A DNA stretch of 30,658 bases from Triparma columacea (GCA_030267965.1 BRYA01000551.1:1-30658), one strand, 5' to 3'. Positions 20,459 through 30,658 are shown, counted from the first letter of the stretch. Program-made: numbers and translations. The notes: generated by a model from the letters alone, not told the origin.

Positions 20459-21254
20459 GTTTTATGAGATGTGTATGGTGCTAGATAGAGGGTGTTTGTA
20501 CTAGGCAGAGCGTGATTGTAGTGTTCTCAAGTGGTCTTTTGAGGAGAGTGTATTTGGAGTATCTTATGTATCCTATTATATCGCCTTATAGAATATTAGA
20601 AAGTACTATAACGCCTTATTACCCCTAACTATCCACTAAATATCCCTATAAAAGCCTGTAATAGTCTACAATGGGGCTACAATGGGCTTTCTCTCCCCTT
20701 TCTCCCTGGGTTGGAGTGGATGGCTTGTGAACAATTGATGTTACAAACACTTTACGACTATGAAAGTTGATAATATGAGATACGAGCGACTATTTTATTG
20801 CAAAAGCTGATTTTTGGGTCAAATTAGCGTGTTTAAAGAGGTGTGTTTGATGACTATGAATTCTAGCCTTTCTTTCTCTAGAAACCAAGGATCATTCTCC
20901 TTCTCACCCCCCACAAATGTTTCTTTCACAAGAAATTAAACACAACTACGAGAGAAGAAAATTAAGATTTAGGACAAGAAGGAGGGGAAGTATCGGGGCA
21001 GCTAGCTTCCCTCCAATAACCATGTAATAATGATGCAATAAATACACATATAAGCCAATAATGATGCAATAAGAACGTATTAACGTAGAAATTAATAAAT
21101 GAACGTGTAGAGAGATTTACGGGCTACAATATACCCCACTTTTCTCTCCCAAAGTAGTTGCGCTTTTAGGGTGTGAGAATGACCCTAACAGTACAAACCT
21201 AATCTGGAACTTCCCAAAATTCGCAGAAAGTGGCAAAAAAAGGAATCACCCAGC
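20459..21254. other. AT-rich divergent intergenic region, DPH2 / GCDH
   Basis: About 800 bp with no convincing coding sequence. It contains imperfect TA-rich repeats at 20560-20690 (TATCNCTATA- and CGCCTTAT-like motifs) and a perfect 16-bp direct repeat, AATAATGATGCAATAA, at 21026-21041 and 21057-21072. Presumably it is the bidirectional promoter region of the two flanking genes. Confidence 0.5.
21026..21072. repeat. 16-bp direct repeat, 31-bp period
   Basis: AATAATGATGCAATAA occurs twice with 15 bp between copies, roughly 180-230 bp upstream of the GCDH start. It could be a paired factor-binding site or a small duplication. It contains TGATGCAAT, a bZIP/CREB-like half-site pattern. Confidence 0.6.
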
Positions 21255-22810
21255 ATGAGTCTTTCTACCCGTATATCTCCCCAAATACGGCATCGTTTAT
21301 TCTCAAGCCTCGCCTCCTCAACAATCCCCATAAACGAGGATGTAAAACTGCTCCCAACTTGTGGTCCAATCTCAAAATTCAGTAAAACAGACCCGTTAAA
21401 ACTCGACCTCATGCTAACAGAGGAGGAAAGAGGTATGAGGGATGCTGCTAGGGCCTTCTGCCAGGACGAGCTTGCAGACGGGATCGTTATGGCTAACAGA
21501 CACGAGAAATTCGATAGGGGGATTATGAAGGTGAGGGAGGGGATGAGAAGCTTTGAGATAGGAACCCTTTTCGTGACGACGCCTGATTGGGTTGGGGGGG
21601 GGGAATTTTGGGGACATTTGGGGGGCATTTGGGGGGTTATCTTGGGGATTGTCTTGTGGCTATGGAAGATTCTTCACATCACATTGCTTAACGACGTCCT
21701 CGCGCACCACCACCACTCAACAACCACGACTTCACACACTCAACCTATCTCACCCCCCTACCCTACTCAACCCCTCAGAAATTCGGCTCCATGGGTCTCC
21801 TCGGTCCAACCCTCCCCGCCAAGTACGGCTGCGCCGAGACGAACTACGTAACCTACGGTCTCATAGCCTCCGAGGTTGAGCGCGTAGATTCCGCCTACCG
21901 CTCCGCCATGTCCGTGCAGTCCTCCCTCGTGATGTACCCTATCTACGCCTACGGTACAGAAGAGCTCCGCCAGAGGTACCTCCCCTCTCTCGCTACTGGT
22001 GAGATGATCGGGTGCTTCGGACTAACTGAACCTAACCACGGGAGCGACCCTAGCAGCATGGAGACTAGGGTCAAGTACGACAAAGGGACGGACGAGTACG
22101 TACTAAACGGTTCGAAGAACTGGATCACGAACTCCCCCATCGCCGACGTCTTCGTTATCTGGGCCCGCGACGACTCCGGTCGCGTTCAAGGTTTCGTAGT
22201 TGACAAGGACACCCCAGGTCTAACAGCTCCTAAGATCTCCGGTAAGTTCTCCCTCCGCGCCTCCGACACCGGCATGATATTCCTAGACGATGTACGTATC
22301 CCGAAATCAAACCACCTCCCACACGTATCCGGTTTAGGGGGACCTTTCGGATGCCTTAACAACGCAAGATACGGCATCGCGTGGGGAGCGCTTGGGGCGG
22401 CTGAGGACTGTATGGAGAAAGCTAAGGAGTACGTTTTGGAGAGGAAGCAGTTTGGATCTCCGCTTGCCGCTAACCAGCTGATTCAGAAGAAGTTGGCTGA
22501 CATGGCGACGGAAATAAGCATCGGGAAACAAGCGTGTCTACAAGTAGGACGTCTTATGGATACCGGTGATGCCTCCCCCGAGATGATATCCATGATAAAG
22601 CGTAACTCTTGTGGTAAATCCCTCCACATTGCCCGCGAGTGTCGTGACATGTTAGGGGGGAACGGGATCTCTGATGAGTATCATGTTATTAGACATGTTA
22701 TGAACTTGGAGGCGGTTAATACTTATGAGGGGACGCATGATGTTCATGCGCTTATACTGGGGAGAGCGTTGACGGATATTCCGGCTTTCGTACCTAAGAA
22801 ACAGGAATGA
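21255..22810 (+). CDS. GCDH: Glutaryl-CoA dehydrogenase, mitochondrial
   Basis: Model: 21255..21530 and 21779..22810 (435 aa; human GCDH is 438). The 248-bp intron is phase 0 with donor AAG|GTGAGG and acceptor CCTCAG. The enzyme is a FAD-dependent dehydrogenase/decarboxylase converting glutaryl-CoA to crotonyl-CoA in Lys and Trp breakdown. Residues 1-25 ([20 protein letters not shown]) are Arg/Ser-rich and fit a mitochondrial presequence. GCDH-typical segments are [42 protein letters not shown], the substrate region [15 protein letters not shown], and the end [18 protein letters not shown]. The last carries the catalytic Glu in YEG at about residue 408. In-frame reading stops inside the intron, so splicing is required. 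Confidence 0.95.
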
Positions 22811-22935
22811 AGAGAACGAATGAGAACATCGGTTTTAAGAAGGGGGGGGGGAAGGAGCGAAGTTAAGGGGTGATGCGAGATTCGGTTTAAAAAAATACAG
22901 GGGCGAGATTACAAGAAAATGTCTCTTCGGTCTCA

Positions 22936-24245
22936 TTAATTATCCCTCCAGAACCGCTTTATAATCCCAGCCGTAACCTCACCCTTCCCTTTCCCTAGGT
23001 GTGGGTGATGTCCCCTCATTTTCTTTTCACTTTGCGGTAAGTTTGACATACCTATGGTGAAGGATGAGGGAAGGGTGAAGAAACGGGCACATGTATTGTA
23101 CGCTTGAAGGAGACGATATGAGGCAGGACGAAACTGGGGGGGGGAATATTTATTTAGAAGGAAAGGAACAGGGGGGGTTAGCAGAAGGGGAAGTGAGGAA
23201 GAGGCGTGCCATTCTTGCCCCTGCCCTCACCTTGCAAGCGACCCAAAAGATGAAGCTTAGAAAAAACAACTTCACCCTATATCTGTCGCACACAAAGGGG
23301 CCGAACAAGTCAAAGAGGTCTTTCCATAAACCCCCCCTATCTATAAGTAAGAACGTCTTCGTCTTCACACCCCTAATAGCAGACTGAACCTGCTCCTCAG
23401 TCATGCTCATCAACGACCTACCCATCAGCCTCCTGTCGTGTGTGAAGGACCACGTACCGTCGGGGTTCATGGATACTCCCCGACCGCATAATGTGGAGGC
23501 GTGGGTTATATCCATGGGACCACCGATGTTGGAGGATGCACGCTTTGAACAGGCTGCGTTGAAGGTGGGGTAGGTGCGAGGCTAAAGGTTTTTGGGGAGG
23601 GAAGCGAAAGAAATTAAATTGGTTAGGGCGATAGGGGGCGGCCGTCTCAGACGCTTCTTAAGGCTTCCCAAGCCTGCAGTTCATACATGGCACCTTCCGT
23701 TCACCCCTCTTCCCCGTGCTTACCTTGGAGATGGGCTTCGCTTCCAAGTTAGAGATCAAACCTCTCATGCCGTCCTCGGACGTCATTGGGCCGATCCCTT
23801 CTATTAGCACCATAGAGGACAGCTTGCACACCTCAGCCCTCTCCGCAAGTATGCAAACCCCGGCCCCCAGGCTGTGTCCGACGAGTCTAATCTCCTCGTA
23901 AGTTCCCTTCAGCGAGCTCAGCAAGTTCGCCAGGTCCAGGGCGTACTGCATGACGATGTAGTGACCGTCTGGCGGTAAGTGGTCGCTCTTACCGTGCCCG
24001 GCAAGGTCCAGGGCTATGACGTCACCAAGGTCATCGTCAAGGTGGGGAAAGACATCGAACCAAGTACAGGAGTTGTCAAGCCAACCGTGGACCATCACGG
24101 TTACGGTGCGAGAATTTGTTTGGGAAGACAACTTGTAACCGCGAAGCTTGCGATTACTTGGGGCGGGGAGCGAGAACTCCCAGTCCGCTGTTGCTCTGCT
24201 GTTCCTGAGAGGCTTTTCGGTGCTCATTCTGGAGGGGGCTGACAT
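22936..24245 (-). CDS. Alpha/beta hydrolase (SERHL/MEST-like fold)
   Basis: Model: complement join of 22936..23133, 23231..23581 and 23724..24245 (356 aa), all phase 0. An oxyanion-type HGW is at 53-55, the nucleophile elbow GHSLGAG puts Ser at 125, and LAGHGKSDH at 82-89 is usual for the family. Exon 2 joins exactly at PRTYPTFNAACSKR and continues with GTWSFTHDRRL and MTEEQV, matching the cap and late region of serine-hydrolase-like proteins. The last exon supplies MRGHHPHLGKG, with the probable catalytic His at 333/334, then IIKRFW. The segment around the exon 2/3 join (RVKLFFLSFIFWVACK to FRPASYRLL) is less family-like, so the splice sites there could differ. Substrate unknown. It ends 125 bp from GCDH, tail-to-tail. 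Confidence 0.85.
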
Positions 24246-24478
24246 TTTTGGAATTAGAGCAAGGGAAGGGAGAGACGAGAGTATCGGGTTGGTAGTAGTG
24301 ACCTCAAAAGGTCGCTATACCGAATTTAGGCCAAAACGAGAGGGAAATAGGGGGAGGGGGGGGAGGTGCCAAAAACTGAGGGGCAAGGATACCTCCAGCA
24401 CTACCAAATGTGAAGAGAACGTCCGCGTATTTTAAAGACTTGGATTTTAAATTAGCGTGTGAAAAAAACAAAATTACT

Positions 24479-27400
24479 TTACACAACGGCGCTAACAACC
24501 TCATCGCAAACAGTCGCACCGCCAACTTTAAGGCCACCACCTTCACCACCACCTTCACCACCACCTTCACCACCACCTTCACCACCACCTTCACCGCCAC
24601 CTTCACCGCCACCTTCACTCCCAGTCATCTCCACTCCTCGCTCCGTCACCACTTCCCTCAACGCTCGCTCACCCAAATTTCGGCCAAGTTTCTTCCTCGA
24701 TCTCCAAACCATTACCTCCATCCCCACACAAAGCATCGTGGGTGCCCAAACCAGGAGCCACCTGACAGGTGTAAAAATGACAGAGTACAGCAGGACCGAG
24801 TGTGCAATCAGGAATGCGGTCGCAAAGTTCAGCACTGCCTTCAGTCCGTCTAAGACTACTTTCAGCCCATGCAAGGAATGTGGGATCCTAAGCTTCAACG
24901 AGGAGATTGCCTGAGACGTCGCCAAACAGAATATCGCAGCAAGTAGGTAGCTGTTGAACTCAGAAAGGAGGAGGAAGACGACCGTGAGAAGCAAGACAGT
25001 TATTATCGTCATTGGAATGAGGGACGACTGCAGCCCAAAGGCAGTTCGGAGAGCAAAGGAAAAGACAGATAGAGGGGACATTTCCGAAGGCGGGGGTGGA
25101 GGCGACCACCGCGACCTCTCCGACGGGATCATGGATGATATGTCAAGCTTAGATTGCTGTAGTAAAATCTCACGGAATGACTCGGACTGAAGCATCAGCT
25201 CGATAGGTACCCCCGTACCAGCGTCACCAGCCGCCGAGTGCCTCCTTCTCTTCCTCGTATTTTCCCCTCTCGTTTCAATTTCCGGGTCATCGTCATCCCC
25301 CCCCTCGCTCCCCTTTTTTGATGTTAGTTTCTTGGCAGACTTTGCAGCTAGTTTTCTTGCTTCACTAGCCGCTCGTGATATGGCTGATCTAGTGCCGTCA
25401 GAGAGTCCGTAAAACAGGGGCATCTGAGAGTACGCAAGAGCTGCGAGGATCCCGATCTGGAACAGGTTCATGCTCCACGATGCCCACGGGTAGTCCTTGA
25501 AGGCTACCTCACGGACAGTTAGGAGAGCTGACGACCAGGACATTGCTCGTATAGTCAACAGCTCGGCGTCATTTAAAGGGTATCCCATCTTCGATGACCT
25601 CCTTAGTGAGATATACGGTCTCCTGAGTAGGTGTGGAACGTACAGGAAGTTGGCTCCCACGAACACTGCCCCGAAGCTTGCCTGGAGGTAAACCATGACC
25701 TGGGGTTTGCAGCTACCCTCGGCCATGCCAGTTGAGAAGAAATCCATAGCGATGACGCCGACGATTGTCAAGATTTTACGGTGAATGACACGCTCCTCGT
25801 GCTGGTACTCGCGGGGGGTGTATTGGAGGCAGAAAGATGCGACGTAGGGAAGCTGGTTTGAAACGTCTGACCATGTTGTTGAAGTGGAGGGAGGGGGAAG
25901 AGAGGCAGTAGAGGGCGAACTCGAGTTGAGTATCTCGGATAGTACGGAAGCGCGAAGAATGTTGAACTTGGACGATGTTACCTTTATGGTCCTCTGGAGT
26001 ATAAATATGAGCACCGCCGTGGATATCAGGGAGAGGATGAATCCTGATGTTATTGCAGTGAAGACACCCTTGTGGAAGTCGTGAGACATGTCAAAATATC
26101 CAGAAACCATTTGTTTCGGTCTGAGTGCAAGCGGCAGTACGATGACTGGTGTGTTGATGACTACTAAAGCTGCCCACTTCTGCATCTTCGCGAACGCCTC
26201 AGGTTCCATCCTATCCCTCATGGCCTTCAACTTGTGCGCCCCCCTCAGCGCCGACGACAGCAGCGTTAGGGCCGCGAGCGCGACGTAAGATCTGACAAAG
26301 TAGTACTCGTCGTCCGCCAGCCTGCTGAACCAGGACGCGCAAACGGGTTGCACGTCTACGGGACCTGTGAGCCGCAGGAACACCGCGGTGAGGGACTTGA
26401 ACCAGGGGGAGAGTGCCGCGCTGAAGCTAGCGAATAGAGCGAGGATCTGAAAGGCGGCGCCTATCTGCTTCAGCCTTATCATGTTCTCGAGAGTGAGCTT
26501 GAATGTCAAAAGGTTCTTTCCTATCCCAGCTTTCAGAAGCCCCAAACCTATCAGCCCTATCGCGACTAAAACAAGAATCGCCGTAGCCGGCAACAAAGCC
26601 GCCGCGAGCTTGTTCTCTGGGCAGCTCTTGCACTTCCCGTGGATCTCAAATGTCCCTCTAGAACAAATCGTGCACTGGTTATCGTAGCTATCGAAACCTT
26701 CCTCGCACCCCCCGTATTCGTCGCAATGCGGGCACGGTATGCACGCTAAATACTCCCAGTTTACCCTCCCGTAGTCCGAGGCCGATCTGCAGTTGTCTAG
26801 GCTGCGAGCAAAGCGAGCCGTCAAAAGGTTTGCATTAGTTATAGCGAAGAGCGAAGTAGGTTAGCTAGACGCAAGAATCATGAATGCCACTATTGCCCAT
26901 TCTCACCGGTCGCCCTCGTAGTAGCCAGAGCCGCAGGGGTAGGAAAATAGAGGGGTTGAGACGACGTTGCAGTCGACTTCGGAGAAACCCGAGGGACGAC
27001 GTGTGCAGGGGGAAGCAAGGGTGGGGGGGAAGGGCCCAGTTACTCGGGTGTTGGAAACGTCCAAGCTGAACATATTAGGTAGAGCAGTACCGAGGGAAGG
27101 TGGGAGGGGACCTGAGAGGGAGGTGTGGGAGAGCTGGAGGAACACGATCGTAGGGGGCAAGGAGCCTATTGTGAAGAAGAGGTTGGTGTTGTTGAAGAGT
27201 TGGAGGATGGCGAGGGACTTTAAGGGAGAGAGGTTTAAGAGTAGAGGAAAGGAAGGGGAGGATACTAGGTTGTTCGAAGGCAGACGGAGTTGATCAACTA
27301 GTCGCGGAGATGTTCCAGCTGCATCAAGGCAGCGCACGCCGAACCAATCGCAGTGGCTTGTAGTGTTTGATCCCCAGTTTTCTCTATTTATCCAAGAAGA

Positions 27401-27550
27401 TGGTGTGGTGCTTTGGTATAGGGCCATTAGAGCATCTCGCTCGATTTTCTCGACATCAGAGAGTGGGGGGAGGGAGAAAGATGGCCGAGGCAGAAATACC
27501 AGGAGAATTGTAAATAGGGGGAGCAACATGAGGGGAGAAGACGGGGTCAT
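24479..27550 (-). CDS. LRR receptor-like protein with Cys-rich stalk and about 12 membrane segments
   Basis: Model: complement join of 24479..26801 and 26907..27550 (988 aa; 105-bp intron, phase 2, donor GACCG|GTGAGA). MTPSSPLMLLPLFTILLVFL is a clear signal peptide. Residues 30-80 match a plant-type LRR N-terminal cap (ERDALMALYQST..SWINRENWGS..CDWFGVRC). A few LRRs follow, for example LQLSHTSLSGPLPPSL and LDVSNTRVTGPFPPTL. A Cys-rich module (about 236-282; CIPCPHCDEYGGC, CTICSRGTF, CKSCPENK) resembles GCC2/GCC3- or EGF-like stalks. Some 12 hydrophobic segments come next, broken by an acidic/basic cytosolic loop (EGGDDDDPEIETRG, KRRRHSAA). The tail is an EGGG repeat. This LRR-stalk-polytopic layout is familiar from stramenopile genomes, but its function is not established. 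A surface receptor or channel-like role is inference. Confidence 0.86.
24533..24619 (-). repeat. 12-bp minisatellite encoding seven EGGG units
   Basis: Seven consecutive units (GAAGGTGGTGGT on the minus strand, near identical) sit near the C-terminus of the membrane protein. Low third-position divergence suggests recent expansion. The array also leaves an open Pro/Ser frame on the other strand, which I do not regard as a gene. Confidence 0.9.
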
Positions 27551-27682
27551 TCGAGAAGGAGCAGGATGATTATTTATTGATGTTTGAGACACATACAGGT
27601 AGTCAAATATAAGACGGAGGAACAAATCGGCGTGGGAGAGAAAAAGGTTTATACGAATTAGTTTGAAGTCAGGTTGAAATGT

Positions 27683-27832
27683 ATGGCCAGAGTTGTAACT
27701 GAAGAGGAATCTCTTTCGGGATCATCTAGATCCATCAACACACTAAAAAACACCATTTCTGCTGCAAATGCTCTCGCTGTGAACTTAAATTGCTCGTCAG
27801 CCAAACTAAATCATCGGCACCTCTCTTTTTAG
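27683..27832 (+). other. Possible upstream ORF or 5' exon before the pseudouridine synthase
   Basis: ATG at 27683 opens 49 codons with protein-like composition (MARVVTEEESLSGSSRSINT...) and stops at TAG 27830-27832. That is eight bases before the downstream ATG. The stop lies in a TTTTTAG that also looks like a splice acceptor. It could be a regulatory uORF or a leader, or part of an exon spliced into the gene. I could not find a good donor that keeps frame. Confidence 0.3.
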
Positions 27833-27839
27833 GTCCCTA

Positions 27840-28556
27840 ATGCTAGCCCTATTCACCCTGGGTGTAATTTCTCTCCTCACCCTCCTTACAACCTCGTCAA
27901 TTTACTCTCTCTCTCCTACCTACGCTCTAAACAAGCCCTACGGTGTCTTATCCCAGTTCGTTAGTAATAAAACTAACAAATCCCAGGCCCTCCTCTGCGA
28001 TTTACCGTCAGTCTCATCCCTCCCCGAGCCTCTCATGGCTGTAGGTAGGCTGGACAAGGACACGGAGGGGCTGCTGCTTCTGACGAGCAGGGGGGAGTTC
28101 TCGCGAAGGGTTACGTACGGCGTGGGACCTGAGAGGGTGAGGGTTGAGAAGGAGTACTTCTGCCTCGTTGACGGAATTGTTGACGATTCCGCATTGGAGA
28201 GGTTGAGGGAAGGGGTGGAGATTGGTGGGGGTGAGGGTGGGGGAGGTTACGTGACGAAGCGTGCGAATGTAAGGAGGGTGGGGTGTGACGAGGCGGTTGA
28301 GAGAGTTGGAAGTAGGGAGGGATACGGAGCTAAATCCATCAGGGCTGCAAGGCATGGTCCAACGTCGTGGATATCTCTCGCTATCAAGGAGGGTAGGAAT
28401 AGGCAAGTAAGAAGGATGACGGCTGCAGTGGGATTTCCGACTCTGCGGCTCGTTAGAGTCCGAGTTGGGGGGGTGGAGTTGCGGGGTTTGGTCAGTGGTG
28501 GTGTTATAGAGGTCAAGGAGGAAGATGTTTTTGAGGGGATAAATGTTGATGTATGA
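27840..28556 (+). CDS. RluE/RsuA-family rRNA pseudouridine synthase, probably organelle-targeted
   Basis: Single exon, 238 aa. It converts a uridine in rRNA to pseudouridine. LNKPYGVLSQF (30-40) is the family opening, and MAVGRLDKDTEGLLLLTSRG carries the catalytic Asp (D72). VEKEYFCLVDG, SLAIKEGRNRQVRRM and LRLVRVRVGGVEL complete the RsuA/RluE core. A small Gly-rich insert (about 129-137) precedes VTKRANVRRV. The first ~25 residues (MLALFTLGVISLLTLLTTSS) are a hydrophobic signal, which in a secondary alga would suit a plastid leader, though no clear ASAFAP-like cleavage motif follows. No N-terminal S4 domain is visible, as in RluE. Shares a 289-bp divergent region with the LRR-membrane gene. 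Confidence 0.88.
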   Translation: MLALFTLGVISLLTLLTTSSIYSLSPTYALNKPYGVLSQFVSNKTNKSQALLCDLPSVSSLPEPLMAVGRLDKDTEGLLLLTSRGEFSRRVTYGVGPERVRVEKEYFCLVDGIVDDSALERLREGVEIGGGEGGGGYVTKRANVRRVGCDEAVERVGSREGYGAKSIRAARHGPTSWISLAIKEGRNRQVRRMTAAVGFPTLRLVRVRVGGVELRGLVSGGVIEVKEEDVFEGINVDV

Positions 28557-28581
28557 TGTTGATGTATGATGTTGATGTTTT
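28543..28581 (+). repeat. 13-bp tandem repeat across the stop codon
   Basis: ATGTTGATGTATG is repeated at 28543-28555 and 28556-28568, with a third partial copy to 28581. The stop TGA of the pseudouridine synthase (28554-28556) straddles the first two units. Because the unit is not a multiple of three, copy-number change would leave this first stop intact. Confidence 0.85.
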
Positions 28582-28654
28582 GAAAAAACTTTACTTTACG
28601 AGTGATAAGTTTCCTTTATATAACCCACCGTCTCCATCTCGTAAACTCCCTCAA

Positions 28655-30440
28655 CTACCACTCTTGCGCGATGAGCTTCGCTATTGTCTGTAGCTGAATA
28701 TTGCTCGTTCCCTCATAGATGCTTCCAACCTTGCAGTCCCTGTAGAACTTCTCCACGATGATGTCCTCCGTGAACCCCACCCCCCCGTACCACTCGATCG
28801 CCTTGCTCGCAACCTTTTCCGCAACCTGGCTGCTGTATAGTTTCGCCATGCTCGCCTCCTTCACGAACGGCAGCCCGTTCTCCTTCATCCTAGCCGCGTT
28901 GTAAGTCATGCACTCGACCGCGTGGATCTCGGTGGCCAGCTGGGCGACCTGGTGCTGCATGCCCTGGAAGTCCCCGATGGCCGTGCCGAACTGCTTGCGC
29001 TCCCGGAGGTATGGCATGGTCGCGTTAAACGCTCCCTTGGCTGTTGGCGAGCGAGCGTGGGGGCGTTAGGTATGATTCGGGGGGGGCGGTTGTGTGTTTC
29101 TTTTTGTTCGATCCTCAAGGGAATGTTTCCTTTCCCCTTCCTCCCCTCACTCACCGATCCCCAGCTGCTGCGCTGCGATCCCTATCCGTCCCTCGTTGAG
29201 TATCTCGATCGCGTACTTGTACCCCTTCCCCACCTCCCCCAGCACGCAGTCCTTGTCAACGACCACGTCCTCGAATGTTAGTGGGCACGTGGAGGACGCC
29301 CTGAGGCCCAGCTTCCGCTCCTTCTTACCGACGTGGATGCCGGGGGTGGAGGCGTCGACCATGAAGGCGGTGATGCCCTTGTAGCCGAGGTCGGGGGCGG
29401 CGTTGGCGAAGAGGAGGAAGACGCCGGCTTCTTTGGAGTTGGAGATCCACAGCTTGCTACCGTTTATGGTGTACGTGCTGCCGTCGGAGGAAGGGAGGGC
29501 GGTGGTCTTCATTGCGAAGGCGTCGGAACCTGAGCCTGCCTCGGAGAGACAGAAACTGGAAGCTGTGTCGGTGGCAAGGCGGGGGAGCCAGCGGTCCTTG
29601 AGGGTCTGAGAACCCCAGAAACGGACGGCGTTGTTGGTGAGGGTGTTCTGGATGTCGACGAGGATCGCGAAGGAGGGGTCGACGGCAGCGATCTAGGGTA
29701 TGGGGAGGGGGGGGTTTGGTGTGGGGGGGGGGGGTTATGAAACGATTCCTTTGGATGAGCCCTCTCTCTTTCTGATTCTCTCTGCCAAAGTTTCTCACCT
29801 CCTCGACGGCGATGCAGGCAGAGGTGAAGTTCATCTCGCTCCCCCCGTACTCTGCCGGTATCTCCATGCCCATGAGGCCGTTCTGGAAGAGAGAGGAGAG
29901 GATCTCTGGCCTCATGGCGCCCTCTTGGTCCATAGCACGAACGTGAGGCTGTTGAGGTGGTGGATCAAAGGAGACAGATTGAGAGAGGATTGGGTTGCGT
30001 GAGGGTGGGTTTGCGTGAGGGTGGGTTTGCGTGAGGGTTCGTGTCGCCTCCCTCTGTCATCCTTGTCATCATTGGTGTGTGTCTGTGCCCCTACTTTAAT
30101 CCTCATATATCATTATTGTTCTCACCTTGAGCTCAGTGTTTGCCCATGACTGTACCATGTCCCTGACGGCATTCTCCTCCTCGCTGAACATGGTCACTGA
30201 AGAGAGTGTGGCGAGATGGTCATTCAAGGGGAGTGAAGAAGGTGGTGAAGAAGGTAATGAGTAAGAAGTGTTAGTGAAAAGGCAATAACCCGCGATGATG
30301 GGAACATTTGATGTCAAATTTCACGCACCTGCTGGACGTAATGTTGGAAATCCGTCATTGAAATCAGCTGCTGATGCAGAGAAGGTCCTAATAGGCCTAG
30401 AAACTAGTCTTCTAGTCGTCAAGGTGAGTCGAGAGATCAT
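28655..30440 (-). CDS. ACADSB: Short/branched-chain acyl-CoA dehydrogenase, mitochondrial
   Basis: Model: complement join of 28655..29040, 29155..29692, 29799..29948, 30126..30196 and 30329..30440 (418 aa; human ACADSB 432). All introns are GT-AG and phases close (1, 0, 0, 1). The first exon was found without a long [23 protein letters not shown] is an Arg-rich, acid-free mitochondrial presequence joining to [15 protein letters not shown]. Family features are [88 protein letters not shown] and [15 protein letters not shown]. The catalytic Glu is in YEG (E400). The enzyme oxidises 2-methylbutyryl-CoA or short acyl-CoAs in Ile/Val/fatty-acid breakdown, passing electrons to ETF. Branched-chain preference is by family resemblance only. 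Confidence 0.93.
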
Positions 30441-30580
30441 CCTTTAATTTTGATGTCAATTCCGAGGTCTGAGGGCCCAGATGAGATAGAATGAAGCACT
30501 TTTCCGACAAAAAAATAGGGCTGTTGAACTATGATTATCGCGCTAATTCTTTGCGCTCCCGTGATCTACTACCATTGTTG

Positions 30581-30658
30581 ATGGCCGATCTTCTAGAAAA
30601 TCTACAGCTACCCCTCGATCTCAAGTCAATTGACCCCCCTGTCTCTCGTCGATTGTGA
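30581..30658 (+). CDS. Probable first exon of an unidentified gene (cut by right edge)
   Basis: ATG at 30581 opens MADLLENLQLPLDLKSIDPP and then VSRRL, ending at the last base of the window with TGA. The final bases ATT|GTGA look like the start of a GTGAG donor, so an intron may begin at 30655 rather than the protein stopping. The peptide is not enough to name a family. The 140-bp gap to the ACADSB start would be a shared divergent promoter. Confidence 0.35.
   Translation: MADLLENLQLPLDLKSIDPPVSRRL

Noticed and set aside
23091..23387. 98-codon plus-strand ORF
   Set aside because: Lies across the hydrolase exon/intron boundaries on the opposite strand, with no recognisable motif.
24410..24914. 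Plus-strand Pro/Ser- and Thr-rich ORFs
   Set aside because: Created by the antisense of the EGGG minisatellite and adjoining coding sequence.
21255..30440. Metabolic gene cluster built on the two acyl-CoA dehydrogenases
   Set aside because: They sit about 6 kb apart on opposite strands with unrelated genes between; proximity alone does not support a cluster.

Overview
The window looks like nuclear DNA of a microbial eukaryote. Most genes are split by short GT-AG introns (about 56-250 bp, usually with GTGAG or GTAAG donors). The proteins are eukaryotic: a soluble-type adenylyl cyclase, DPH2, an eEF1A-type methyltransferase, two mitochondrial acyl-CoA dehydrogenases and multi-START proteins. 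Intron 3' ends are strikingly C-rich. Protein content and intron style suggest a small stramenopile alga (Parmales/Bolidophyceae such as Triparma would fit), but this is inference. I saw no tRNA, rRNA, CRISPR array, transposon or organelle gene.

Layout, left to right. 1-3754 (-): a multi-START protein cut by the left edge, whose 5' part holds a tandem series of tiny exons. 4441-7466 (+): a glycoside-hydrolase-like protein. 7645-8433 (-): a small multi-exon gene with no long ORF, of uncertain frame. 8642-14586 (-): a six-exon soluble-type adenylyl cyclase. 14925-16372 (+): an LRR protein. 16583-17865 (-): a SAM methyltransferase. 18000-20458 (-): DPH2 with long low-complexity insertions. 21255-22810 (+): glutaryl-CoA dehydrogenase. 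22936-24245 (-): an alpha/beta hydrolase. 24479-27550 (-): an LRR protein with a Cys-rich region and many membrane segments. 27840-28556 (+): an RluE-type pseudouridine synthase. 28655-30440 (-): short/branched-chain acyl-CoA dehydrogenase. 30581-end (+): probable first exon of another gene.

The genes do not form an operon or an obvious pathway. Two serve mitochondrial amino-acid catabolism (glutaryl-CoA from Lys/Trp; 2-methylbutyryl-CoA from Ile). Two probably act on translation elongation factors (DPH2 on eEF2, the methyltransferase perhaps on eEF1A). The cyclase, the LRR-membrane protein and the START protein suggest signalling or lipid sensing. Neighbours are mostly divergent or tail-to-tail with short spacers.

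Gene models were built by reading both strands, matching GT/AG sites and checking that intron phases and exon lengths add up. All need transcript support. The strongest unusual signal is the ~166-bp tandem exon+intron duplication at 2862-3238, which adds phase-symmetric mini-exons encoding an 11-residue repeat.
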